This document shows positions 34,058 to 43,505 of a stretch of DNA of 64,000 nt, in pieces. The notes under the pieces were generated by a model. That model worked only from the letters and a program-made list of their open reading frames with translations, was not told where the DNA came from and made no database searches. The translations under genes and the position numbers were made by a program. Within the stretch, counting starts at the first letter, position 1. The number at the start of each line of letters is the position of its first letter. Source of the DNA: SKVR01 sp964453995 (lineage in GTDB: Bacteria > Bacteroidota > Bacteroidia > Bacteroidales > UBA7960); NCBI GenBank assembly GCA_964453995.1, contig CAYVQC010000013.1, positions 15,230 to 79,229 of the forward strand, in the 5' to 3' direction.

Positions 34058-34954
34058 ATGTTGAAAAGACTCTCTGAATTGCATGATCTGGCGAGAATAC
34101 ACAAAAAAAAGAAAATTGTACTTGCCGCCGCTCATGATCAGAATGCACTGGAAGCTGTCATTCATGCATCTGAAAATGGAATTGTGGATGCCATACTGGT
34201 TGGCGATGAAATAAAAATTAAAGAGATCAGCGACAAAGCAGGGCTAAATATTTCAGGCTTCCAGCTGATCCATGAGCCCGACAATAACAAGGCCGCTGCA
34301 ATTTCAGTAAAAATGGTTTCTGAAAAGAAGGCTGATATTGTAATGAAAGGCCAACTGAGTACTTCCAGCCTGTTAAAGGCAGTATTGAACAAGGAATGGG
34401 GTTTGCGAAGCGGTGAACTCCTTTCACACCTGGCGCTTTTCGAAATCCCTGCTTACCATAAATTACTTGCCCTAACCGATGCTGCCATGAATATTGCTCC
34501 CGATCTTAAGGGCAAGATATCAATTCTTAATAATGCGGTAGGCTACCTGAGAAAGCTGGGTATTGATCAGCCAAAAGTGGCGCTTCTGAGTGCAGTGGAA
34601 ACCGTAAACCCCGATATGAAATCTTCCATGGAGGCAGCTGTTTTGGCAAAAATGGCTGACCGGGGTCAAATTACAGATTGTATTGTAGATGGACCGTTTG
34701 CATTCGACAATGCCATTAGCAAAAAAAGTGCACAACTCAAAAAGATCGATAGCCCGGTAGCCGGTGATGCTGATTTGGTTCTGGGGGACGATCTGGATGC
34801 ATCCAATGCGTTGTATAAAGCATTTATCTATTTTGCGCAGGCAAAATGTGCGGCAGTTATTGTAGGTGCTACAGCTCCCGTAGTACTTACCAGTCGTGCC
34901 GACAGCGATGAAACCAAACTCAACAGCATCGCACTGGCAGCTGCTATTCAATAA
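34058..34954 (+). CDS. ptb: phosphate butyryltransferase-like enzyme
   Basis: A 298-residue phosphotransacylase-fold protein. Recognisable blocks are KKIVLAAAHDQNALEAVI, KADIVMKGQLSTSSLLKAVL, LLALTDAAMNIAPDL and VIVGATAPVVLTSRADSDE, matching the Ptb/Pta family. It converts butyryl-CoA and phosphate to butyryl-phosphate. Identification as Ptb rather than acetyl-specific Pta is supported by the butyrate kinase gene 33 bp downstream. The pair makes ATP from butyryl-CoA, or works in reverse to activate butyrate. Confidence 0.9.
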   Translation: MLKRLSELHDLARIHKKKKIVLAAAHDQNALEAVIHASENGIVDAILVGDEIKIKEISDKAGLNISGFQLIHEPDNNKAAAISVKMVSEKKADIVMKGQLSTSSLLKAVLNKEWGLRSGELLSHLALFEIPAYHKLLALTDAAMNIAPDLKGKISILNNAVGYLRKLGIDQPKVALLSAVETVNPDMKSSMEAAVLAKMADRGQITDCIVDGPFAFDNAISKKSAQLKKIDSPVAGDADLVLGDDLDASNALYKAFIYFAQAKCAAVIVGATAPVVLTSRADSDETKLNSIALAAAIQ

Positions 34955-34987
34955 TTATAATCCTCACACCGTAAAATATAATTTTCC

Positions 34988-36064
34988 ATGGAAGAAGAAT
35001 TATTACTGGCCATTAATCCCGGTTCAACATCTACCAAAATTGCGGTTTTTCGCAATACCAAGGAGATATTCCTTAAAAATATAAGACACAGTTGCGAAGA
35101 GATCGAATCATTCGAACGCATCACCGATCAGTATGAGTTTCGGAAAAATATCATTCTGCAGGAATTGAAGGATGCAGACATTAATGTGAATAACATCCAG
35201 ATCGTAATGGGAAGAGGAGGCCTTGTAAAACCTATTAAATCAGGGGTTTATGAGGTAAATGAAGCGCTGATGAAAGACCTGAAAATCGGTATTTTGGGTC
35301 AGCATGCCAGCAACCTGGGCGGACTGATTGCCAACGATATTGCGCGTTCTCTGCCTAAAGCCAGGGCATATATTGCCGATCCTGTGGTGGTTGACGAACT
35401 GGAAGATATTGCCCGCATATCCGGTCATCCTGAATTTGAAAGAGTTTCTGTTTTTCATGCTCTTAATCAAAAAGCCATTGCCAGGCAACATGCACGTGCT
35501 GTTGCTCAAACCTATGAAGCCCTTAATCTTATTGTAGCCCACCTTGGAGGTGGTATAAGTGTGGGTGCACACTGCAGGGGAAAGGTAATAGATGTAAACC
35601 AGGCCCTTGATGGAGAAGGTCCCTTTTCACCAGAACGTAGCGGCACCCTGCCTGTAGGAGCTCTTGTTAAGCTTTGCTTCAGCGGCAAATATTCCGAAAA
35701 GGAGATTTTGCGGATGATAACCGGCAAAGGTGGCCTTGTTGCCTACCTGGGTACCAACGATGCCTATGAGGTGGAGAAAAGAGCCCTTTCAGGAGATGAG
35801 AAAGCAAGGCTTATACATGATGCCATGGCATACCAGGTTGCCAAGGAAATAGGTGCTATGTCTACAGTATTGAAGGGAAAGGTGGATGCAATTCTGCTTA
35901 CCGGTGGTATTGCTTACGGAAAACCCTTTATTGAAACCCTTACGGAAAGAATAAGACACATTTCACCAGTTTATGTGTATCCTGGTGAGGATGAAATGAA
36001 AGCATTGGCCATGAATGGACTAATGGTTCTTAAGGGTGAAACTGAACCCTTGGTTTATGAATAA
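34988..36064 (+). CDS. buk: butyrate kinase
   Basis: A 358-residue ASKHA-family kinase. The N-terminal phosphate loop is LLAINPGSTSTKIAVF, then FERVSVFHALNQKAIARQHA, NLIVAHLGGGISVGAH (the acetate/butyrate kinase signature) and AILLTGGIAYGKPF. It transfers phosphate from butyryl-phosphate to ADP. With ptb it forms a complete butyrate energy-yielding module; the CoA-linked crotonate pathway genes are not in this window. Confidence 0.95.
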   Translation: MEEELLLAINPGSTSTKIAVFRNTKEIFLKNIRHSCEEIESFERITDQYEFRKNIILQELKDADINVNNIQIVMGRGGLVKPIKSGVYEVNEALMKDLKIGILGQHASNLGGLIANDIARSLPKARAYIADPVVVDELEDIARISGHPEFERVSVFHALNQKAIARQHARAVAQTYEALNLIVAHLGGGISVGAHCRGKVIDVNQALDGEGPFSPERSGTLPVGALVKLCFSGKYSEKEILRMITGKGGLVAYLGTNDAYEVEKRALSGDEKARLIHDAMAYQVAKEIGAMSTVLKGKVDAILLTGGIAYGKPFIETLTERIRHISPVYVYPGEDEMKALAMNGLMVLKGETEPLVYE

Positions 36065-36111
36065 TAAACCTGATACTTAAGTAGAGTTTCCGGATTTTTT
36101 TAAAACCAGCA

Positions 36112-36172
36112 TGTCCCTGTTGTTTCAGCCCTGGCTTATTTTTATGGGTAAAAGCGGCAGGGACACTTTTTT
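36112..36172 (+). terminator. terminator after buk
   Basis: TGTCCCTG (36112-36119) pairs with CAGGGACA (36158-36165), followed by CTTTTTT. The loop is long (38 nt) but can fold further. Confidence 0.5.
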
Positions 36173-36219
36173 CATACTGCAATGGGGAAAAGCTGATTAC
36201 GCTCCATTCTGCCCACGAG

Positions 36220-36561
36220 CTAAGGTGGAGGAGCCCAACTGGCTTCCCATTTCCATTGGGTGAAAAATACAATAATATCTGCTTCGCTTTTCCAATCGGT
36301 GAAGTAAATCTTAATATCAGCTTCACTTTTCCATTGGGTATAGTACCATAAGCCCGAATCCGGCCTTGCTTCTGATTTCCATTCTGTTACATAAGCAATT
36401 ACATGGGCCTCCGATTTCCACTCTGTAACATATATGATATAATCTGCCTCTGCTTTCCAATCCGTTACACAAACTTTCTGCGAAAAACCCAACTGAGCTA
36501 TTACCAGGAGGAAAAGCCAGACCAGAGTTTTTATCAATATGTGGTGTTTGCAGCGATTCAA
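36220..36561 (-). CDS. secreted DUF6150 protein (predicted 7(1) septoil-knot fold)
   Basis: Up to 113 residues. After a signal peptide ending LGFSQ come six similar units of about 13 residues: KVCVTDWKAEAD, YIIYVTEWKSEAH, VIAYVTEWKSEAR, LWYYTQWKSEAD, IKIYFTDWKSEAD and IIVFFTQWKWEAS, with a four-residue insertion after the third. This matches the DUF6150 family, which structure prediction gives a deep 7(1) torus knot. The frame starts at TTG (36561); TTG at 36537 would give a cleaner signal peptide (MIKTLVWLFLLVIA). It lies 73 bp downstream of the sensor kinase gene on the same strand. Function unknown. Confidence 0.72.
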   Translation of the reverse strand: MNRCKHHILIKTLVWLFLLVIAQLGFSQKVCVTDWKAEADYIIYVTEWKSEAHVIAYVTEWKSEARPDSGLWYYTQWKSEADIKIYFTDWKSEADIIVFFTQWKWEASWAPPP

Positions 36562-36634
36562 AATACCTAGAATTGAAAGATTGCCTTACTTAACAATCAT
36601 TATTTCCGGTTGTGTAAAACCGGGGATGCGTTTT

Positions 36635-39600
36635 TTATTCACTAACCCTGGGAAGTCTTATGATAAAACTGGTACCTTTTCCCTTTTGCGATTCGAACGA
36701 AATATGACCATTGAGACTTTGAATAATACTTTTCACCATAGCCAATCCAAGGCCCATTCCGGCGGTTTTTGTTGTAAAGTAGGGCTGGAATATGTTTTTC
36801 TTGAGATCTTCGTCTATACCTATCCCAAAATCCCTTACTTCAATACGACAGTAATTGTCTTCCTGCAGGGCTGAAAGTTCGATACGGGATATTTCCGTTT
36901 TATCATAGGCCTGGATGGCATTTTTTATCAGGTTATTGAACACCCTGAGCAACTGTTTGCGGTCGGCATAAACCAAAACAGAGCCATTTTCTTTGGGCCC
37001 CTCAAAATCAAATATCACCTTTTCAAATCCTTTATAGAGGTCTATGACCTCCGGTATGAATTTTTCAAGGTCAATAATTTCATTTTTTGCGGTTGGCATT
37101 TTGGCAAAATCCGAAAATTCAGAAGCAATAACCGTTAGATTATCAATTTGCTCTACCATTGTTTTTGTGAACCGATCCAGGCGCTCTTCCCAGTCATCGG
37201 CCTTATCGTGCCAGGCTTTTTGCAGGTACTGTACGTTAAGGCGCATGGGCGTAAGCGGATTTTTGATTTCATGCGCAACCTGTTTGGCCATTTCGCGCCA
37301 AGCCGATTCTCTTTCGCTGCGCGCAAGAAGATCAGCACTGATGCTGAGTTCATCGATCATCCGGTTGTATTCTCCAACAAGCTGCCCGATTTCATCATTG
37401 CGATTCCAATTGATTTTTTCATTGGTCTTACCAATTGACAGGCGGGAGATACTATTTCGAATGATTTGCAACGGTCGGGTAACATAATTGGAAATGAAAA
37501 ATGCAATCAGAATGGAAATGAGAAGCAATAACAGATAAATATTGATAAAAGCTACAAGGAAAAAGGATATTTCACTCCTTAGTTCACTTTGCTGCGCAAA
37601 ATAAGGAAGATTGATATATGCTATCAGTTGACCCTGGATATTTCTTAAGGGAACGTAGGCGCTTATGTATTCAAGGTTACCGATGGTTTCCCGGTGAATA
37701 AAAAGACTTTTGGCATTGGTTACCATATTGCTATAGGCAACAGGGTGCATTAGAGGCGCCATAAGACCTTCATTGAAAATCCTGGGTCTGGAAGAAGCAA
37801 GCAGGCTTCCATCAGGCATAAATATATTTATATCAGTAAAGAAGATATTGGAAAATGACAACAATAACTGGTTGAGATACTCTTCATATTCTACGGTAAG
37901 ATAAGGTTCTTCCGATAGGTTATTTTCCAGTTCAATCAAAATACTGTGTGCCTTTTCATTTATGATCGCTTCATTTTTATTTTTGTAGATATTGAAAATA
38001 AACCATACCGAGGCTCCTCCAATGGCAACAACGGAAACAAGAACAATAACAACTACGGAGAGCTGGAGTCTTTTTTTGAAATTGAGCGAGAACCGGGTGT
38101 TTTTATAATACCGCTGTGAATAATACCAAAACATAATAGCGGCAATCAGGAAAAATATAAAGAGATAGGAAAATGGTGCTACCTTTTCGAGCAGGGTTTC
38201 GCGGGGTTTGCTCACAATGATGCGGGTTTCATTGTCGCGATTGTAAAGAAGGTGACTGTACCCATCTTTTTCGAAAATCATGAAGGGTTCATTTGTTTCA
38301 CCATAGATTCCTGCATCAATGCTAAAGAAAAAGGGTCCGAATTTATGAGTAAGCATGCTATTTTTGTAAATAGCATAAGAATAGTTTCCCAGATTGCGCG
38401 TAATATCAATCTGTTCATCCACCAATAGTTCCGGAAATCCAAGTTCTTTGGGAATAAACCTTGACTCAAATTCTATATACACTGTATAGGCCAATGTTTC
38501 CGATTGGTAATCTACTATGGGAAGGATGGTTAGGTAACTGTTTCTTCCTGTATTATTGTCCAGATAAAGAAAGCGATCACTTAATGTAGGGCGACCAAAA
38601 TATTCGGCATAGTATTCAAAATATTCATCGCACACCATGGTTTCATCAAAAGGCTCGAAGAACAAAACCTCTCCCGGGGCACAAACGGTAATCTGGATAT
38701 CGTAACGGGCCCAGAAATCTGTAAAATACTCTGTTTTCAGATAGGTGAGAATTTCTTCCTGGTTGTATGGATCAGCCATGACCTTTTCGGTAAGCATATA
38801 GTCGTCAAAGAGATCATCTTCCAATTCATGAAAAAGGAATTCGGCCAAAGGATCCTGCTCACTGGCAATTCGTAGGGCTACATTTTGTCGGTGTGAAATT
38901 TCTTTCTCTTTATTAAAAACGAATAATGCATACGTGGAAAGTATGGCAAAGACAAAAAACGAAAACAGAAGCTTTACAAGAGAGTAATTCTTATGATGTA
39001 CTGGTCTGTTGAGCAATGAAAAAAAGGAAGTAACATATATGAGGAACCAGAGCAAAAAATAGTCACTGATGAAGAAATAATACAAAAGGGAAGCAGAAAT
39101 AAGCGATAATAAAATTACCTGCCATCGCCTCCCCTTTTCATTCACATTCGTTGACAAATAACCACAAAGCGCAGAGGAAAGGAAAAGATAAGAAAAGAAC
39201 ATCCCTGTGATCACGAGTATCCCTGTGAGATGAAAAATATCTATGTTTAATATAAAATTAACATCGAAATATAAACTGGAATTAATTACAATTCCTTTCA
39301 GGACTTCGAGTAGAAGGTATGTAAGCCATCCATTAAACAAGAGAAGAATAAATGAAACAACAACACCCAGCCCTTTTCTGATTTTATTTTGTGGATTTAC
39401 ATTTCCCATTTGTGAAAACAGAAAAAAGGAGAAAACCAGAATAAACAAAACCGTAAGAAAAAGCTCCCCCAAAGAGGGCAACCAATAACTGGCTGCATAA
39501 TGTGATGCAGAAAAAATGTCCTGACGATAAAATATCTGCGGAAACTGATAGTAAAACATCACAAATCGGGTAACCAGCAACGAAACGAAAAAGCCCAGAG

Positions 39601-40339
39601 TAGCAAGTAACGGACTACCCCTTCGGGAATAGGCTGAAAAAATCCGAAAAAACAACGCAAGTAATACCAGCAGGGAAACAAAAGCCATGGTAACGGCAAG
39701 TTTTGATGGAACGCTGGCAACGTAAGTCAGTTTTTCAGGGGGTGGAAAAACAAGGGTAAAAACATAGTCTTCAGCCTGACTGAATATCATTTGACCTTCA
39801 GCAGCCGAATCATCGGTTATGCTTACAAAAGCTGGTATACAAAAATCGGAATGGAATTCATTGGGAAGAAATTTATTTCTGTAACGATATTCCTTTTTGA
39901 TAAGTGAAAAAACCCACAGCTGGTAATCTTCATATTTGTTCGAGATTTTGTAATACCATCCATTTTGATAAAAGCCAGCTCCTTTATCATAACGTGGCAG
40001 GAAATTATGATCCAGAGGCAGCGAATTATGTGAAATAAAAACTATGGAATCGCCCCTGGTAACCATAATAATCTCTCCTGACATATCGAACCTTTCATTC
40101 AGATCTTTTACCCATTCCTCATTGCTGAAAAGTTCTGTTCCTTCTTTTTTGAACAATTCAAAAACATTTTGCAATAAAAGCCTCGCACTTTTTTCACGCA
40201 AAAGAAAGGTATGTTGAAACCGCTCTGCCAACTTCTCAGGAGCATACGTCCTTTCTCTGAAAAAAGAAAGTACCACAGCCATTATTGTACTTGCAATAAA
40301 AATGGCCATCAAAACTTTATTAATCTTTTTGGATGACAT
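36635..40339 (-). CDS. very large multi-spanning sensor histidine kinase (NtrY-like)
   Basis: About 1234 residues from ATG at 40339 (MSSKKINKVL); the frame extends to 40438 without support. One N-terminal helix and an extracytoplasmic domain lead into seven or so membrane helices (about 235-500), a second large extracytoplasmic domain, two more helices, a third outer loop and a helix before HAMP (YVTRPLQIIRNSISRL). The kinase core has H-box VAHEIKNPLTPMRLN (His about 1023), N-box FNNLIKNAIQAY, and G-boxes DFGIGID and GMGLGLAM. It resembles the NtrY group. No response regulator is adjacent. The methyltransferase gene precedes it by 41 bp. Confidence 0.88.
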   Translation of the reverse strand: MSSKKINKVLMAIFIASTIMAVVLSFFRERTYAPEKLAERFQHTFLLREKSARLLLQNVFELFKKEGTELFSNEEWVKDLNERFDMSGEIIMVTRGDSIVFISHNSLPLDHNFLPRYDKGAGFYQNGWYYKISNKYEDYQLWVFSLIKKEYRYRNKFLPNEFHSDFCIPAFVSITDDSAAEGQMIFSQAEDYVFTLVFPPPEKLTYVASVPSKLAVTMAFVSLLVLLALFFRIFSAYSRRGSPLLATLGFFVSLLVTRFVMFYYQFPQIFYRQDIFSASHYAASYWLPSLGELFLTVLFILVFSFFLFSQMGNVNPQNKIRKGLGVVVSFILLLFNGWLTYLLLEVLKGIVINSSLYFDVNFILNIDIFHLTGILVITGMFFSYLFLSSALCGYLSTNVNEKGRRWQVILLSLISASLLYYFFISDYFLLWFLIYVTSFFSLLNRPVHHKNYSLVKLLFSFFVFAILSTYALFVFNKEKEISHRQNVALRIASEQDPLAEFLFHELEDDLFDDYMLTEKVMADPYNQEEILTYLKTEYFTDFWARYDIQITVCAPGEVLFFEPFDETMVCDEYFEYYAEYFGRPTLSDRFLYLDNNTGRNSYLTILPIVDYQSETLAYTVYIEFESRFIPKELGFPELLVDEQIDITRNLGNYSYAIYKNSMLTHKFGPFFFSIDAGIYGETNEPFMIFEKDGYSHLLYNRDNETRIIVSKPRETLLEKVAPFSYLFIFFLIAAIMFWYYSQRYYKNTRFSLNFKKRLQLSVVVIVLVSVVAIGGASVWFIFNIYKNKNEAIINEKAHSILIELENNLSEEPYLTVEYEEYLNQLLLSFSNIFFTDINIFMPDGSLLASSRPRIFNEGLMAPLMHPVAYSNMVTNAKSLFIHRETIGNLEYISAYVPLRNIQGQLIAYINLPYFAQQSELRSEISFFLVAFINIYLLLLLISILIAFFISNYVTRPLQIIRNSISRLSIGKTNEKINWNRNDEIGQLVGEYNRMIDELSISADLLARSERESAWREMAKQVAHEIKNPLTPMRLNVQYLQKAWHDKADDWEERLDRFTKTMVEQIDNLTVIASEFSDFAKMPTAKNEIIDLEKFIPEVIDLYKGFEKVIFDFEGPKENGSVLVYADRKQLLRVFNNLIKNAIQAYDKTEISRIELSALQEDNYCRIEVRDFGIGIDEDLKKNIFQPYFTTKTAGMGLGLAMVKSIIQSLNGHISFESQKGKGTSFIIRLPRVSE

Positions 40340-40380
40340 TTCCTTTTCCTGTTTTATTTCGCAATTACACGTAAGTATTA

Positions 40381-41283
40381 TTAAGCAGGCTTTCTGAAAA
40401 CATAAATCATACTTGAATAAGGGTATTTCCCTTTCCATGCATAATAATTTGACAATAGCCCGATCCTGAATGCATTAAAGATTGGAAGGCCTTTTTGCCC
40501 CCGGTGCTTTTCAGAAAGTAAGGCAATATAAAAAGCATCAAAAATAAGAGGGTAAGATTTCTCAAATACAAATCCTACCTGCGAAAATATGCTTGTTATC
40601 GAATTTTCATCAAAATGGTTCAAATGCCGTGGAACATCTAAAGCGGCCCATTCTTCATTATAATACCTGCTATCGTAACTTTTATATTCCGGCACAGCAA
40701 CAACAATCAAACCATCCTCTTTCAAAAGACTAAAAAAGAATTTTGCTTTAGCCACCGGATCACTGATATGTTCAAGGACATGCCAGAGAGTAATAACGTC
40801 AATACTTTGGTTTGGCAAATTACTTCGCATTTCATCCTCATTGGCGTATATGTGTAGTCCTTTGGAAACAGCTCTTTCTCTCCCCTGCTCACTGGGTTCC
40901 AATCCCCCGGTTTGCCATCCCATTTTTCTAATTTTCCTTAAAAACTCTCCGGTTCCACATCCGTAATCGAACAAAAATGGGGTACTATTCGTCATCAGGT
41001 GCTTTTGTATCAGTTTTACCTTGTAAGATAACATGTACCTGCGAACTGCCTGGTACAACCGCTGCGTGAGAGAGGATCCCGAATCGTGATGTGAGATGTA
41101 TTCTTCTGAAATATAGTATTGCCCAAGGTTTTGATCATCTGGTCTTGGATTGGTAAAAACGAATCCACATTGTTTGCATTGTGTAATAGTGAATTGCTTA
41201 TTACTTACGAGATAATCCTTAGCCTTCCTATACTCTTTTAAGGATTTTCCCCTACAAATTAAACATTCTGTTATAATCTCCAT
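40381..41283 (-). CDS. class I SAM-dependent methyltransferase with N-terminal zinc ribbon
   Basis: A 300-residue protein. Two CxxC pairs (CLIC near residue 8 and CKQC near 37) suggest a zinc-binding knuckle, followed by a Rossmann-fold methyltransferase with FDYGCGTGEFLRKI near 105 and DVITLWHVLEHISDP near 160. This is the Methyltransf_23 type often found in glycan or lipid modification. The HEH-like HVLEH segment is typical of the subgroup. It may be co-transcribed with the large kinase gene. The substrate is unknown. Confidence 0.85.
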   Translation of the reverse strand: MEIITECLICRGKSLKEYRKAKDYLVSNKQFTITQCKQCGFVFTNPRPDDQNLGQYYISEEYISHHDSGSSLTQRLYQAVRRYMLSYKVKLIQKHLMTNSTPFLFDYGCGTGEFLRKIRKMGWQTGGLEPSEQGRERAVSKGLHIYANEDEMRSNLPNQSIDVITLWHVLEHISDPVAKAKFFFSLLKEDGLIVVAVPEYKSYDSRYYNEEWAALDVPRHLNHFDENSITSIFSQVGFVFEKSYPLIFDAFYIALLSEKHRGQKGLPIFNAFRIGLLSNYYAWKGKYPYSSMIYVFRKPA

Positions 41284-41405
41284 TATAGTGTTATTAATAC
41301 TTGCTGAAATTTTTGGAGGGGTTACCCCCTTAACGACACAAGTTCCCTATGCATATGGTAAACAAAATTATCAAGAGTAAACCATAAGCGCAGAACAAAA
41401 GTATT

Positions 41406-41441
41406 AGTGGTGGAATGTTTCACGTGAAACATTCCACCACT
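41406..41441. promoter_or_regulatory. parS site 1 inside a 36-bp perfect palindrome
   Basis: The core TGTTTCACGTGAAACA (41416-41431) is identical to the conserved bacterial parS consensus bound by ParB. Perfect dyad symmetry extends outward on both sides to 41406 and 41441 (GTGGTGGAA and TTCCACCAC arms), which is beyond the normal 16 bp. Confidence 0.9.
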
Positions 41442-41478
41442 CTTATTAAAAACCACACTTATTTTAAAACAATCTTTA

Positions 41479-41494
41479 TGTTTCACGTGAAACA
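41479..41494. promoter_or_regulatory. parS site 2
   Basis: A second identical TGTTTCACGTGAAACA, 47 bp from the first and 4 bp beyond the mnmG stop codon. Two sites this close and in the non-coding gap are very unlikely by chance and mark a ParB loading region. Confidence 0.9.
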
Positions 41495-41498
41495 TTTA

Positions 41499-43376
41499 TT
41501 ACGCACCAATATGGATCAAAAGCACGCTGATGTCACTGGGGTTAATACCACTGATGCGGGAAGCTTGACCAATGGTTCTGGGTTTAATCTTTTGTAGTTT
41601 TTCCCTTCCCTCCCAACTTATTGCTTTTAACTGGCTGTAATCAAAATCTTCGCGAAGGGTTGTGTTTTCCAATCGATTAATTTTCTCAGCCATTTCTTTC
41701 TCGCGATCTAAATAGCCTTTGTATTTCACTAAAATTTCACTGGCTTCCAAAGCTTCGCTGAAGATATGGTGATTTAAAAATCCATTAAGCTCTTCCCTGA
41801 ATTCATTAACATGGCTGAATAATCCCTTTAAATCTACCTGTGGACGTAATAATATTTGCTTCAAAGAGCTTTTTACAGAAATTTCAGAACTGTTGCGTTC
41901 TCTAAGATAAGGATTGATTACATCAGGGACGACCTTATGGGATTCAATATTGGATATAATCCGATCTACTAAAAATTCCTTTTCTCTTAACCTATCCATT
42001 CTTTCCTGTGTAGCCAAACCAAGTTCATAACCATACCTGGTAAGTCTGCTATCAGCATTATCCTGTCTTAAAAGAATCCGGAATTCAGCCCTGCTGGTAA
42101 ACATTCTGTATGGTTCTTTGGTGCCTTTAGTAATAAGATCATCAATGAGAACTCCAATATAAGCTTCACTCCTTTTAAGGATAAAAGGTTCTTTGTGGCG
42201 AATCTTTAAATGAGCATTGATCCCCGCCATAAGTCCCTGGCAAGCGGCCTCTTCATATCCGGTGGTACCATTCACCTGGCCAGCTAAATAAAGATTTTCA
42301 ATCTTTTTACTTTCGAGGGTGAAATCTAATTGTGTGGGCGGAAAATAATCATATTCGATGGCGTATCCAGGTTTGAGGATACGGGCTTTTTGAAAGCCTT
42401 TGATTTTCCGCAAGGCTTCAAATTGAACCTGCAAAGGCAGACTAGAAGAAAAACCATTTACATAATATTCTATGCTATTCCATCCTTCGGGTTCGATGAA
42501 CAATTGATGCCTGTCCTTATCACTGAATCGGTCAATTTTATCTTCAATGCTCGGACAATACCTGGGCCCACTACCCTGTATTCTTCCATTAAACATGGGA
42601 GATTCATGAAATCCTTTGCGTAAGGTGTCATGTACTTCCGTATCAGTATAGGCAAGATAACAACTTCTTTGTTCTTTCAATGGGGTTGTATCCAAAAAGG
42701 AGAATTTACCGGGATTTTCATCGCCAGGCTGCGGAATGAGCGAGGCAAAGTCGATGGTTCTACCATCGACCCGCACAGGAGTTCCTGTTTTAAGGCGATC
42801 GCTTTCAATTCCATATTTATTAAGATTTTGTGTAAAACCTGTACTCGGAGCTTCACTTAATCTACCACCTTTAAAACTGTCTCTGCCAATATGGATATTT
42901 CCATTAAGAAAGGTACCACTGGTAATGATTACGGCCTTTGCAAAAATGCTGATTCCGTACCCTGTTTTTACTCCTTTAACCTGGTTGTCCTTTTCAATCA
43001 ATTCAATTACACTATCCTGCCAAAGGTGCAAATTTTCAAGAGATTCCAGAACGCTTTTCCATTTTTGCGCAAAAAGAACCCTATCACTCTGCGCCCTGGG
43101 ACTCCACATAGCGGGACCCTTACTCCTGTTAAGCATCCGGAATTGTATCATGGTTTCATCAGTAACAATACCGGAGAAACCACCAAGAGCATCAATCTCT
43201 CTAATGATTTGACCCTTTGCAATACCTCCCATGGCCGGATTGCAAGACATCTGAGCAATAGTGGACAAATTCATTGTAATAAGCAAAACCTCAGAACCCA
43301 TACGTGCTGCTGCTGCTGCTGCTTCACAACCGGCATGTCCTCCTCCTACAACAATAATATCATATTCCTGAAACAT
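41499..43376 (-). CDS. mnmG: tRNA uridine-5-carboxymethylaminomethyl modification enzyme MnmG (GidA)
   Basis: A 625-residue FAD enzyme: IIVVGGGHAGCEAAAAAARM at the N-terminus, MSCNPAMGGIAKGQIIREID, GTFLNGNIHIG and GTTGYEEAACQGLMAGINAH, all standard. With MnmE it modifies U34 of several tRNAs. Length is normal. A (TGC)6 tract at 43305-43322 encodes the Ala run after the FAD motif. mnmG is commonly origin-proximal in bacteria, which fits the parS pair just after its stop codon. Confidence 0.97.
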   Translation of the reverse strand: MFQEYDIIVVGGGHAGCEAAAAAARMGSEVLLITMNLSTIAQMSCNPAMGGIAKGQIIREIDALGGFSGIVTDETMIQFRMLNRSKGPAMWSPRAQSDRVLFAQKWKSVLESLENLHLWQDSVIELIEKDNQVKGVKTGYGISIFAKAVIITSGTFLNGNIHIGRDSFKGGRLSEAPSTGFTQNLNKYGIESDRLKTGTPVRVDGRTIDFASLIPQPGDENPGKFSFLDTTPLKEQRSCYLAYTDTEVHDTLRKGFHESPMFNGRIQGSGPRYCPSIEDKIDRFSDKDRHQLFIEPEGWNSIEYYVNGFSSSLPLQVQFEALRKIKGFQKARILKPGYAIEYDYFPPTQLDFTLESKKIENLYLAGQVNGTTGYEEAACQGLMAGINAHLKIRHKEPFILKRSEAYIGVLIDDLITKGTKEPYRMFTSRAEFRILLRQDNADSRLTRYGYELGLATQERMDRLREKEFLVDRIISNIESHKVVPDVINPYLRERNSSEISVKSSLKQILLRPQVDLKGLFSHVNEFREELNGFLNHHIFSEALEASEILVKYKGYLDREKEMAEKINRLENTTLREDFDYSQLKAISWEGREKLQKIKPRTIGQASRISGINPSDISVLLIHIGA

Positions 43377-43442
43377 TCTATCTTTTTATTTAAAAACCTG
43401 CAAAATTACCTATTTAATTTTATACCCCTCTTAACCACAAAA

Positions 43443-43469
43443 GCACGGAAGCAAATTCTTTGTCCGTGC
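43443..43469 (-). terminator. hairpin after ybeY
   Basis: GCACGGA (43443-43449) pairs with TCCGTGC (43463-43469), with A/T-rich flanks on both sides. It lies in the gap between ybeY and mnmG and probably ends or attenuates the upstream transcript. Confidence 0.5.
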
Positions 43470-43505
43470 AAAACGTTAACCTTAAAAAGAAGCCTTATTT
43501 TAAAG

